A DNA stretch of 9,991 bases from a bacterium (GTDB lineage: Bacteria; Bacillota_I; Bacilli_A; RFN20; CAG-826). The notes beneath the pieces were generated by a model. It did not search any database and had not been told where the DNA came from. It worked only from the letters and a program-made list of their open reading frames with translations. Positions 1-8,081 of the stretch are shown one piece after another. Position 1 is the stretch's first letter, and each line of letters begins with the position of its first letter. The stretch covers positions 4,806 through 14,796 of the forward strand of contig JAHZFY010000024.1 of assembly GCA_019421105.1 (NCBI GenBank), written 5' to 3'. The position numbers and the translations under genes were made by a program.

Positions 1-1413
1 CAAGGAAATTTAGATATTAAATACCTATATTATGCCGACTCTCAAGATAAACAAGGGGATGATAAAGATGTCTATCAAATTGATGACTTTGAAGGTAGAG
101 ATAAAGTTTCAGCAACTTCACCTCATCTACAAAATACTTATTGGAGATTTGCAAAAACTGGCGTAATTGTTTCTTCTGCTTTAAGTTTAGTGGATGGATA
201 TTATGCAGTTGCTTCTGATAGCAAGGGAAATGGCGATGGTGCTCATAGCAATATTGTCATAACCGCAAAAGGTGGGACAATCGATTATATTTCACCAATT
301 TATGGTAATAAAATAGATGGCTATACAGTTGGCACTCAATATAATTGGTCAGATTTAAAAGATAACAATGGAAGCAGCATGCAAAACATTGTTTCTGATA
401 GTTTTAATGGTTATATTATCAACTTTGAAAATTCGGGAATAACTGATAACAAGTTAGCTGGAATAAAAATTTATGGTAAAAACACATTAATACACAATAT
501 TTTTTGGTCTAGTGTAGAACCTTTAGTTCCTGCTACTGAATATCCAAGGCTGAATGCTTCTAGTAGAAGAGTTTATGAAGATTTTAATAGAGAAGAAGTT
601 GGTGCAGAAACTGAATATAAACCTAATACACCAATTGCTACTCAAAATGACTTATATTATATTTTGTCTTATCATAATGTTGACAGGTTAAGCATTGAAA
701 ATGGTGCTTTAGTATTTAATGGTACAGGCAGTGTTGATGATCCAATAAATTACAAGAGTTCTGGATGTAGAGTAAATAATGGTGCTTATGAATACGTTGT
801 GTTTAAAATGAAAGGTGTCGATGGTGCAAATCTTGATAACTTCCGTTTTACAACAATTGATGATAATGGCAATACAACTGAAGTTAAGTATCCAAGTGAA
901 TTATATAGCGATGTCAAATACCCTTTACCTGCTTTAAATGATGATTCTTATCCATATACTACAAAAGATGGCTGGAAATATGTCATTGTCGATTTAAAAA
1001 TGAGTGGTTTTCCAAAAGTATTACACGGATTTGATTTATATTATTCTGGCGCGGGTAAATTATATATTGACGAAATATTTTATGCCGGAAGAAGTCAAAC
1101 TAACCCTGAATACAATGATGTTTTAAACGAATTAGAGTTACTATCTGATTCAGTTAAACCAACTGTTGAATACACATTAAATGAAACATTAACCGTTGGT
1201 GAAACAGTAGTTATCAATCCAGTTGTAAGTGATAATTTAAGTTCCTTAGAAAATATAACAGTGATTGTTAAGGTCAAACATAATGGTGAATATATCCAAT
1301 TAGAAAAAGATAGTTCATTTGTTGTTGAAAAAGGAAAATATGTAATCATAATTTTAGCAATTGATGAAGCTGATAATGTAAACACATTTAAGTTATATAG
1401 AGAAGTTAAATAA
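1..1413 (+). CDS. C-terminal part of a large modular secreted protein with tandem beta-sandwich (carbohydrate-binding-like) modules
   Basis: The reading frame is open from the first base, so the gene begins upstream. The GTG at 190 lies inside a module and is not the start. 470 residues are visible. Residues 1-14 look like the last strand of a preceding module (LDIKYLYYADS). Module A runs from about residue 28 (DDFEG) to 171 (HNIFWSS). Module B runs from about 191 (VYEDFN) to 363 (LYIDEIFYAG). Residues about 383-470 resemble an Ig-like or cadherin-like domain (KPTVEYTLNETLTVGETVVI, ending in EADNVNTFKLYREVK). The (E/D)DF opening and the closing aromatic beta-strands are typical of jelly-roll modules on bacterial polysaccharide-active enzymes. 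Carbohydrate binding is therefore inferred. No catalytic motif or membrane anchor is visible. A double stop (TAATAA) is followed at 17 nt by the esterase lipoprotein gene, probably co-transcribed. The exact family and any enzymatic domain upstream are unknown. Confidence 0.8.
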   Translation, partial: QGNLDIKYLYYADSQDKQGDDKDVYQIDDFEGRDKVSATSPHLQNTYWRFAKTGVIVSSALSLVDGYYAVASDSKGNGDGAHSNIVITAKGGTIDYISPIYGNKIDGYTVGTQYNWSDLKDNNGSSMQNIVSDSFNGYIINFENSGITDNKLAGIKIYGKNTLIHNIFWSSVEPLVPATEYPRLNASSRRVYEDFNREEVGAETEYKPNTPIATQNDLYYILSYHNVDRLSIENGALVFNGTGSVDDPINYKSSGCRVNNGAYEYVVFKMKGVDGANLDNFRFTTIDDNGNTTEVKYPSELYSDVKYPLPALNDDSYPYTTKDGWKYVIVDLKMSGFPKVLHGFDLYYSGAGKLYIDEIFYAGRSQTNPEYNDVLNELELLSDSVKPTVEYTLNETLTVGETVVINPVVSDNLSSLENITVIVKVKHNGEYIQLEKDSSFVVEKGKYVIIILAIDEADNVNTFKLYREVK

Positions 1414-1430
1414 TAAAGGAGAAAATTTTT

Positions 1431-2690
1431 ATGAAATATAAACCATTTACTTTATTAGCCTTATCATGTATGGCATTAGTGGCATGTAGCCCAACTACTT
1501 CTTCATCTAGTAGTTCTTTAAAAACAGATAAAACTGAAACAACTGATACATCAAGTGAATCAACATCTAATCCATCATCTACAACTAGTCAAGATGGCGA
1601 TAAAATTGAAAAAATTGATGTAACAAATAAAAATCATCTTAATTGGTTTGGAAGAACATATAGCAAAGATGGAAAACAATATTTTCATTATTCATCTAGT
1701 GGTTTTGAAGTGAAATTTTATGGCACAAAGCTTGAAGCCGCTATTGGAGCAACTGAGTTTTCAAGCGATAAAAATAGACCTTATTTATCAATTTTAGTAG
1801 ATGGAGAAAACGATCCTAGAAAAGCAAAAGATTTAGCTTTAACTGAAGAGATAGCAGTCTATACAATTGTTGATAATCTCGAAGAAGGTTTTCACACTGT
1901 AAGAGTATTAAAAAGAAGCGAGTCTCAATACTCAAAATGTTGGTTAGAAGATTTAATTACTGATGGTTCGTTTTATAAACCAAATCCAAAAAAAGAAAGA
2001 AAAATTGAAATTTATGGTGCATCTACAACATGTGGATATGGTGCATTTGGTAAAACTGGACCTGAAGCATTTAAAACTGAAACAGAACATTCTTTATTTT
2101 CTTATGCGGGGTTAATATCTAGAGTTTTTGATGCTGAATACAATATGGTGTCTGCTTCTGGTTGGGCTATTACACAAAATAAAGATAGCAATGATGTTTG
2201 CATGCCTGAAGCATACGATAAAGTTGATTTAAGAAGCGAAATGAAATGGGATTTTAATGAATTTGTCCCAGATTTAGTCATTATTAATTTAGCCACGAAC
2301 GACTCGGTATATATTAATGACGCACCGACAATTGAAGAAAAACAAGCTCGTGAAAAAAGATATTATGATGGCTATATTAAATTTATTGATAATTTAAGAA
2401 CAGCATACAATAATCCTGAATTGCCAATTCTTATGACTTACGGCTTTTTAGATGATCAAGGCGTTGAAAAACCAATCCATGACATAAAAGCATATTATGC
2501 TAAAAAAGGTGATGCTTATGTTGATTATTTAAAAGTAATCAAAGCAAATGGCACAGATGGATTTGGTTCAAGTTATCATCCAAGCGCCACAACTCACATG
2601 AGAAGTACTGACTTGATGATACCAAAAGTTCAAGAATTGATGGATTATGAATGGGATGTTGTTCATCCTAATATTACTTCAGTAAAATAA
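1431..2690 (+). CDS. Surface lipoprotein with SGNH/GDSL esterase domain, CE2-like (probable carbohydrate O-acetyl esterase)
   Basis: 419 aa; AAAGGAG lies 9 nt before the ATG. The N-terminus is a type II signal peptide with lipobox L16-V17-A18-C19, so the protein should be processed by LspA and lipid-anchored outside the membrane. Residues 20-55 form a Ser/Thr-rich, low-complexity tether. Residues about 60-185 look like the N-terminal beta-sandwich of CE2 esterases. The SGNH hydrolase domain follows: block I with the probable nucleophile S198 in IEIYGASTTCGYG, a G244 region (SASGW), N290 in NLATND, and the probable catalytic H383 in SSYHPSATTH. In the family the serine usually sits in G-D/N-S; here it is GAS. 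CE2 enzymes remove acetyl groups from plant polysaccharides, and some work with a Ser-His dyad. The substrate here is inferred, not shown. It probably shares a transcript with the modular protein upstream. Alternative: another GDSL lipase or an esterase acting on the cell's own glycans. Confidence 0.85.
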   Translation: MKYKPFTLLALSCMALVACSPTTSSSSSSLKTDKTETTDTSSESTSNPSSTTSQDGDKIEKIDVTNKNHLNWFGRTYSKDGKQYFHYSSSGFEVKFYGTKLEAAIGATEFSSDKNRPYLSILVDGENDPRKAKDLALTEEIAVYTIVDNLEEGFHTVRVLKRSESQYSKCWLEDLITDGSFYKPNPKKERKIEIYGASTTCGYGAFGKTGPEAFKTETEHSLFSYAGLISRVFDAEYNMVSASGWAITQNKDSNDVCMPEAYDKVDLRSEMKWDFNEFVPDLVIINLATNDSVYINDAPTIEEKQAREKRYYDGYIKFIDNLRTAYNNPELPILMTYGFLDDQGVEKPIHDIKAYYAKKGDAYVDYLKVIKANGTDGFGSSYHPSATTHMRSTDLMIPKVQELMDYEWDVVHPNITSVK

Positions 2691-2713
2691 AAGAGGCTTA
2701 AGCCTCTTTTTTT
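2689..2713. terminator. Bidirectional rho-independent terminator between convergent genes
   Basis: A perfect 9-bp stem (2689-2697 with 2702-2710) encloses a TTAA loop. On the + strand a run of seven T follows the GC-rich part. On the - strand the complement gives GCCTCTTTTATTTTA, also a U-rich tail. It can therefore end both the esterase transcript and the amylase transcript. The loop contains the amylase stop codon (TAA, complement of 2698-2700), and one stem arm encodes its last residues. Confidence 0.88.
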
Positions 2714-3963
2714 ATAAGAAATAGTGGTTCTACACATTTTATACGTTCATCATTAACTACTATAAATTGTTCATCGATAAGATTTAAATATTTTCCATTT
2801 TCCATTTTCAAAGATATATTTTCATTAGTGAAGTTAAAAATGCCATATATCGATTCATTATTATCTATTAATGCTTTAAACATCATGACTTTATCATTTT
2901 GATTAATGTATTCAATTCGATTGAAAAGGTATTCTTTTTTAATGAAAACCAATCTTTTTATAAATTCATAATAAGTAGGATCTTTTAATGTTTTGTCGAT
3001 AGGATCTTTTTCAAATAGTTCTGGCCAATGAGCGGCTTTATATTCTTCACCAGCATATATAAACGCGGTTCCTTTATTTAAAATTGTATAAGCCACAACG
3101 TTATTTAAGACATTGCCATTTACTTTGCTAGCTAATCTTTTTTGGTCATGATTTTCTAAAGCAGTGGTTTTATTAAAATCTTTTGGCATATATTTTTCTT
3201 GTTCATTTAAAGCAGCATAATATTCATTTAAAGAAGTAGTTTTGCCTTCTAAATAATCATTGATTGCATCAAATGTGTTATAACAATATGCAATATCAAA
3301 AACCTCATATAAATCATGTTCTTCAATGCTTTCAAACCCGAGTTCTTTATTCCATTTTAAAAAGCCTGGATGGACTGATTCTGCTAAAAATATTGGCTTT
3401 TCGCCAAGTTTTTCTCTTGCTTTTTTAAATAATGATAAAGGAATTATAGAGGCAACATCAAATCTAAAACCATCCACTCCGACATTCATCCAATATTTTA
3501 AAACATCGACAAGATAGTCTTGTACTTCTTCTTTTGACGTATCTAAATCGATGATATCAGACCAATCACCACATCTATTTCCTAATTTACCATTTTTATG
3601 ATAGTAATAATCTTCGTGTTCGTTTAATAAGACATTATCAGGGGAAGTATGATTAAAAACCATATCGATGATAATTTGCATGTCTAATTTATGAATATCA
3701 GCAATTAGGTTTTTAAAATCGGCTAAAGTTCCAAGATCTTGAGAAATTCCATAATAATCTTTAATGGCGTAAGGACTACCCATTATACCCTTCCTTTTTA
3801 ATTCACCAATAGGATGAATAGGCATTAAGTATATGATATCGACCCCTAAATCTTTAATACGGTTTAAATCTTTTCTTACTTCTTCAAATGTTCCCTCTTT
3901 AGAATAGTTTCTTACAAAAATTTGATAGATAGTTTTTTTGAATAATTCTTTCTTAACTTTCAT
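2698..3963 (-). CDS. Cytoplasmic alpha-amylase-family glycoside hydrolase (GH13)
   Basis: 421 aa from the preferred ATG at 3963. An ATG 12 bases further upstream (3975) would add MRKI but has no ribosome site, whereas GAGGA lies 5 nt before the 3963 ATG. Counting from 3963, all GH13 regions are present: MPIHPIG and GSPYAIKDYYG early in the barrel; region I DMVFNH (100-105); region II GFRFDVAS with nucleophile D169; region III FLAES with acid/base E195; region IV ENHD with transition-state stabiliser D273. Region V reads IIDLD. The last 80 or so residues form a small C-terminal beta domain. There is no signal peptide, so the enzyme acts in the cytoplasm on alpha-glucans or imported maltodextrins. 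About 420 aa is short for the family, with no extra N-terminal domain. The motifs do not separate alpha-amylase, neopullulanase and glucosidase activity. It is transcribed alone, convergent to the esterase gene and divergent from pth. Confidence 0.92.
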   Translation of the reverse strand: MKVKKELFKKTIYQIFVRNYSKEGTFEEVRKDLNRIKDLGVDIIYLMPIHPIGELKRKGIMGSPYAIKDYYGISQDLGTLADFKNLIADIHKLDMQIIIDMVFNHTSPDNVLLNEHEDYYYHKNGKLGNRCGDWSDIIDLDTSKEEVQDYLVDVLKYWMNVGVDGFRFDVASIIPLSLFKKAREKLGEKPIFLAESVHPGFLKWNKELGFESIEEHDLYEVFDIAYCYNTFDAINDYLEGKTTSLNEYYAALNEQEKYMPKDFNKTTALENHDQKRLASKVNGNVLNNVVAYTILNKGTAFIYAGEEYKAAHWPELFEKDPIDKTLKDPTYYEFIKRLVFIKKEYLFNRIEYINQNDKVMMFKALIDNNESIYGIFNFTNENISLKMENGKYLNLIDEQFIVVNDERIKCVEPLFLIKKEA

Positions 3964-3968
3964 AATTT

Positions 3969-3973
3969 TCCTC
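3969..3973 (-). promoter_or_regulatory. Ribosome binding site deciding the amylase start
   Basis: On the - strand GAGGA is followed by 5 nt and ATG (3963-3961). The upstream in-frame ATG (3975-3973) overlaps this site and is preceded only by AT-rich sequence with no purine-rich motif. The downstream ATG is therefore chosen. Confidence 0.7.
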
Positions 3974-4003
3974 ATTAATTACCATTTTAAATAAATCTTA
4001 CTT

Positions 4004-4032
4004 ATATTATGATATAATATCGGAGTGGTAAA
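4004..4032 (-). promoter_or_regulatory. Candidate promoter of the amylase gene
   Basis: On the - strand TTTACC (4032-4027, 4 of 6 to the -35 consensus) is separated by 17 bp from TAATAT (4009-4004, 4 of 6 to the -10 consensus). Transcription would start near 3997. The match is modest in AT-rich DNA, so this is only a candidate. It overlaps the pth promoter on the other strand. Confidence 0.35.
4010..4018 (+). promoter_or_regulatory. Extended -10 promoter of the pth-mfd-rqcP-tilS operon
   Basis: TGATATAAT is a perfect extended -10 element (TG-N-TATAAT). No good -35 is seen 16-18 bp upstream (AATAAA-like sequence), which fits an extended -10 promoter. Predicted +1 is near 4025, only about 12 nt before the ATG of pth. 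Confidence 0.6.
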
Positions 4033-4036
4033 TAAT

Positions 4037-4609
4037 ATGAAATTAGTTGTTGGTTTAGGTAATCCTGGAAAAAAATATGAAAAAACAAGACACAACATGG
4101 GATTTATGGTTGTGGACCGATTTTCTGAAATGGCTCAAATAGATGTCGACAAAGAAATCTTTTCGTCATTGATGGGAAGAGGCAAAGTATTTGAACAAGA
4201 TGTTATATTTATCAAACCTTTAACTTATATGAATTTATCTGGGGATGCGGTTATACAAGTCGTGAATTATTTTAAAATCGATATTGAAGATATTATTGTC
4301 ATCTATGATGATATGGCTTTAAAACCAGGGACAATAAGATTAAGAATTGGTGGTTCTTCTGGAGGCCAAAAAGGTATCCAAGATATCATTAATAAGTTGC
4401 ACACTCAAGATATTAAAAGAATTCGTATCGGTATTGGAGAGCCTACATTTGATGCAGTTGATTACGTATTAGGAAAACCACACGATGAAGAAAAAATTGC
4501 AATTGATCATGCAATCAATAATGCTTGCAATGCTTTAAAAGAGATTTTTAAATCTAATAATTTTAATAAAGCAATGTCATTATTTAACGGAAAAGATGAA
4601 TCTATTTAA
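4037..4609 (+). CDS. pth: Peptidyl-tRNA hydrolase
   Basis: 190 aa, the usual length. It cleaves peptidyl-tRNA released from stalled ribosomes and recycles the tRNA in the cytoplasm. The ATG at 4037 gives the standard N-terminus MKLVVGLGNPGKKYEKTRHN. An in-frame GTG at 4025 would add four residues (M/V-VNN) that are not family-like. Catalytic and binding positions are recognisable (E. coli numbering in brackets): N9 (N10), H19 (H20), N66 in PLTYMNLSG (N68), D91 in IYDDM (D93). The segment that reads GGHNG in most homologues is GGQKG here (residues 109-113), so the H113/N114 pair is Q111/K112. The C-terminal helices are complete. It is the first gene of the operon; its last 14 nt overlap mfd. 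An extended -10 lies just upstream, and CGGAG at 4021-4025 may serve as ribosome site if it is transcribed. The identification is secure. Confidence 0.96.
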   Translation: MKLVVGLGNPGKKYEKTRHNMGFMVVDRFSEMAQIDVDKEIFSSLMGRGKVFEQDVIFIKPLTYMNLSGDAVIQVVNYFKIDIEDIIVIYDDMALKPGTIRLRIGGSSGGQKGIQDIINKLHTQDIKRIRIGIGEPTFDAVDYVLGKPHDEEKIAIDHAINNACNALKEIFKSNNFNKAMSLFNGKDESI

Positions 4610-7600
4610 AAGGTTAGAAAACAATGAATTAGTACCCCTTCTTGATAATCAAAAAGGGACTTTTGTCGTTGATGAAGTTTTTGGATCAGCGTTTTTAATT
4701 GCGGCTAATTACAAAAAAACAGGTAATAAGTTTTTGTTATTATGCTCAAATCTATATAAGGCTCAACAACTATATTCAGTCTTGTCTAGTTTTATCAATC
4801 AAGAAAAAGTTGTTTTATTTCCTGGTGATGAATTAATAAGAGCGGAGTTATTAGCCCAGAATAATGAATTGAGTGCTCAAAGAGTATTTGTTTTGGATTC
4901 TATATTAAAAAATAGTGTTGATATTGTCATTGCAAACGTATCCGCTGCAACGCGATTTTTACCTGATGTTGAGTTTTTCAAACAATCTAGCTTCAAGTTA
5001 AAAATCGATCAAAAAATCGATTTGAATGGGTTAAAAAGAAAGCTTGTTCAATCAGGGTATAAACTTGTTAATAAAATTGATCAGTCTTTGCAGTTTGCGG
5101 TTAGAGGAGACATCGTTGATATATTCTCAATCAATTTAAAAAATCCTGTTCGTATCGAATTATTTGACGATACAGTAGAATCTATTAGATATTTTGATAT
5201 TGCTAGTCAAACTTCTATTGAAAAGATTAATGAAGTTGATATATTACCTGCATCTGATATTTTATTAGATGACGTTCAAGTTGAAGATGCTGTAAATAAA
5301 ATTAATAGTTATTTAAATAAAGAATTAGAGACTTTGAATTCCACTGATCAAGACATTTTAAAAAGCAATGTTGATGAGCTAATTAACGATTTATTAGAAA
5401 GAAATTTTTCTTCTAAATTATACAAATACTATTCATTTTTAAACGAAAAATATTCTAGTATTTTTGATTATGCAAAAGGTTATAAAGTCGTCGCTATTTC
5501 AAAAGATAGTATCATCAACGAGAATTCATTGCTCCTTTTTGAGTCAAGCGATTATTTATTTGAATTATATGAAGACCATCAATGTTTAAGTGGTTTGTCT
5601 TTATATCGTGATATTAATGATTTAGTGAATTTTAATGGTGTCATAAATTTCATTTCATTTAAAAAAGATATAGGTGATTTAGAATTTGCGTTATATCCAA
5701 TTAGTCTTTCTGCTTCTAAGGTTGATGATATTATTAATATCATACATTCTTATTTAAATTTAGATTATAAAATTATTATTTTATTAAATACAAATGAACA
5801 TATTAATTCTATTGAAGAATTATTAGAAAAAGAAAACATTCCATATGATCGTTTTAAAGGATTTGAATTGCCTGAAAAAAACAATATATCTTTAGATATC
5901 GGATTTTTAAGTTCTGGTTGTGAATTTAAAAATGAGAAAATAGTCATTCTTACACAAAAAGAATTATTCAATTTAAAATCAAATTCATACCGTTATTCTT
6001 CAAAATATAAAGAAGGAACAATATTAAAATCATATGAAGATTTAAATCCTGGTGACTATGTTGTTCATGAATATCAAGGTATTGGAAGATTTGAAGAGCT
6101 TGTAACCTTAGAAGTTGATGGGATGCATAAAGACTTTTTAAAAATTGCATATGCAAAAGACGAACTTTTATACGTTCCATTATCACAATTCCAACTTGTA
6201 AGAAAATATATGGGCAAAGAAGGAGTGGCTCCAAAATTAACTAAGCTACATTCTTCTGATTGGGAAAAAACAAAACAAAAAATAAAAGAAAGAGTCAACG
6301 ATTTAGCAAATCGTTTATACCTATTATATAAATCAAGAAGTCAAATAAAAGGTTATGGATTTAATTTAGATGATGAATTTCAAGAAGCCTTTGAAAAAGA
6401 ATGTCCATTTGAATTAACAAAAGATCAAATTCAATCTTTAAACGACATTAAAAAAGATATGGAACAAGACCATCCAATGGATCGTTTGTTGTGTGGAGAT
6501 GTTGGTTTTGGCAAAACAGAAGTTGCCTTTAGAGCGGCTTTTAAAGCAATAAATTCTGGCAAACAAGTTGCTATTTTATGTCCGACAACTATACTTGCAA
6601 GACAACATTATGAAAGAGCGGTGGAAAGATTTGCTAATTTTGGAGTTAATATTGCTTTATTTTCTAGATTTGTATCAACAAAAAAACAAAATGAATATAT
6701 TGAAAAGATTTTAGATGGAAAAATACATTTAGTTATTGGAACACATCGTATCCTATCTAAAGATATCGTATTTGATAATCTAGGTTTATTAATCGTGGAC
6801 GAGGAACAAAGATTTGGGGTAGAACAAAAAGAAAAGATTAAAGAGTTAAAATCTAATGTTGATGTTTTAACTTTAAGTGCGACCCCAATTCCAAGAACTT
6901 TACAAATTTCTTTAGTTGGAATGAGAAGTCTATCGTTGATTAATACTGCACCTTCCAATAGAATGCCTGTTCAAACGTATGTTATCGCTCAAAAAGATGG
7001 CATCGTAAAAGAATTGATTGAACGAGAATTATCTAGAGGTGGTCAAATTTTTTACATGCATAATAGGGTTGCTACATTATATAATGTTGCCTCCAAAATA
7101 CAAAAGATGGTTCCTAATGCAGTAGTAGGTGTTGCACATGGACAAATGGATAAAGATGATATTGAAGATGTAATGATAAAATTTTACGCTAATGATATTA
7201 ATGTGCTAGTGTGTACTTCAATTATTGAAAATGGTATTGATGTACCAAATGCTAATATGATTATCGTAGAAAACGCGGATACATATGGATTATCACAGTT
7301 ATATCAAATAAAAGGTAGAGTTGGAAGAAGCGATAGAATCGCTTATGCATATCTTTTATATAATGAAAATAAAGTATTAAACGAAACCGCTCAAAAGCGT
7401 TTAAAAGCTATTAAAGAATTTACTGCTTTAGGAAGCGGATATAAGATCGCACAAAGAGATTTGATGATTAGAGGAGCAGGAGATATTCTAGGTCCTGATC
7501 AAGCTGGCTTTATTGATTCTATTGGTTTAGACATGTACATCAAATTATTAAATGAAGCAGTGAAGGATAAATTTAATGAAGAAGTAGATTTATCTAAAGA

Positions 7601-8081
7601 AAATGTTGTTTCGGAAAAAGAAAAAATAATATCTGAATTAGATATTGATGCCTATATTCCAAATGAATACGCAAGTTTATCTGATAAAATTGAACTATAT
7701 CAAAGCATTCAAAACTGTCATGATTTTGAAACTTTAGCGACTTTGAAACTCAATACAAGAGACATCTATGGCAAATTACCTGAGTCAGTTGAACATTTAT
7801 TTTTAAAGCAAGAAGTCGATATATTGATCAAAGACTCTCAAGTTGAAAATGTAAATGTTTATTCTACATATATCGAAATCATTTTGGGTGATAATTATTT
7901 AAATATTAAAGGTATTGGAAATATCCTATTTGAAGCAATGTTTCCATATGTAGGTTTTTGCAAAATTTCTTATATGAATAGAATATTTAAAATCAGAATG
8001 GAAAAAAGAAAGAATTGGCTAAAGGATTATGAAGATATTTTATTGGTTTTAAAACAAATTCAAGATGGAGTTAAGAAGTAA
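4596..8081 (+). CDS. mfd: Transcription-repair coupling factor Mfd
   Basis: 1161 aa, normal length. Mfd is a DNA translocase that displaces RNA polymerase stalled at lesions and recruits UvrA. Order of domains: UvrB-like N-terminal region (about 1-340; FPGDELIRAE, VRGDIVDIFSIN), RNA-polymerase-interacting domain starting near 486 (GDYVVHEYQGIGRF, then YVPLSQFQLVRKY), helicase motor with Walker A GDVGFGKT (634-641), DEEQ Walker B (735-738), LSATPIPRT (760-768), motif VI GRVGRSD (907-913), then the TRG-type region (GAGDILGPDQAGF) and the C-terminal D7 domain (about 980-1161). All motor motifs are intact. The start lies inside the end of pth, preceded by the weak site CGGAAAAG, so translation is probably coupled. 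The stop overlaps the ATG of the next gene (TAATG). The pth-mfd order matches Bacillus, without the intervening fin gene. Confidence 0.97.
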   Translation: MNLFKRLENNELVPLLDNQKGTFVVDEVFGSAFLIAANYKKTGNKFLLLCSNLYKAQQLYSVLSSFINQEKVVLFPGDELIRAELLAQNNELSAQRVFVLDSILKNSVDIVIANVSAATRFLPDVEFFKQSSFKLKIDQKIDLNGLKRKLVQSGYKLVNKIDQSLQFAVRGDIVDIFSINLKNPVRIELFDDTVESIRYFDIASQTSIEKINEVDILPASDILLDDVQVEDAVNKINSYLNKELETLNSTDQDILKSNVDELINDLLERNFSSKLYKYYSFLNEKYSSIFDYAKGYKVVAISKDSIINENSLLLFESSDYLFELYEDHQCLSGLSLYRDINDLVNFNGVINFISFKKDIGDLEFALYPISLSASKVDDIINIIHSYLNLDYKIIILLNTNEHINSIEELLEKENIPYDRFKGFELPEKNNISLDIGFLSSGCEFKNEKIVILTQKELFNLKSNSYRYSSKYKEGTILKSYEDLNPGDYVVHEYQGIGRFEELVTLEVDGMHKDFLKIAYAKDELLYVPLSQFQLVRKYMGKEGVAPKLTKLHSSDWEKTKQKIKERVNDLANRLYLLYKSRSQIKGYGFNLDDEFQEAFEKECPFELTKDQIQSLNDIKKDMEQDHPMDRLLCGDVGFGKTEVAFRAAFKAINSGKQVAILCPTTILARQHYERAVERFANFGVNIALFSRFVSTKKQNEYIEKILDGKIHLVIGTHRILSKDIVFDNLGLLIVDEEQRFGVEQKEKIKELKSNVDVLTLSATPIPRTLQISLVGMRSLSLINTAPSNRMPVQTYVIAQKDGIVKELIERELSRGGQIFYMHNRVATLYNVASKIQKMVPNAVVGVAHGQMDKDDIEDVMIKFYANDINVLVCTSIIENGIDVPNANMIIVENADTYGLSQLYQIKGRVGRSDRIAYAYLLYNENKVLNETAQKRLKAIKEFTALGSGYKIAQRDLMIRGAGDILGPDQAGFIDSIGLDMYIKLLNEAVKDKFNEEVDLSKENVVSEKEKIISELDIDAYIPNEYASLSDKIELYQSIQNCHDFETLATLKLNTRDIYGKLPESVEHLFLKQEVDILIKDSQVENVNVYSTYIEIILGDNYLNIKGIGNILFEAMFPYVGFCKISYMNRIFKIRMEKRKNWLKDYEDILLVLKQIQDGVKK

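Noticed and set aside
190..192. GTG as start of the first gene
   Set aside because: The same frame is open to base 1 and encodes matching module sequence upstream; no ribosome site precedes the GTG.
1488..1580. Serine-codon-rich stretch as a DNA repeat
   Set aside because: It mixes several Ser and Thr codons without a fixed unit and is explained by the flexible tether of a lipoprotein.
3973..3975. Upstream ATG as the amylase start
   Set aside because: No SD precedes it, while GAGGA is well placed for the in-frame ATG at 3963.
3976..4036. T-box or riboswitch before the pth operon
   Set aside because: The gap is only about 60 bp, with no stem-loop series or terminator; there is no room for such a leader.
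5968..6234. Minus-strand open frames within mfd (also 5765-5971, 6074-6298, 6608-6958)
   Set aside because: They lie opposite highly conserved Mfd domains, have no ribosome sites and encode nothing recognisable; they are antisense shadows.
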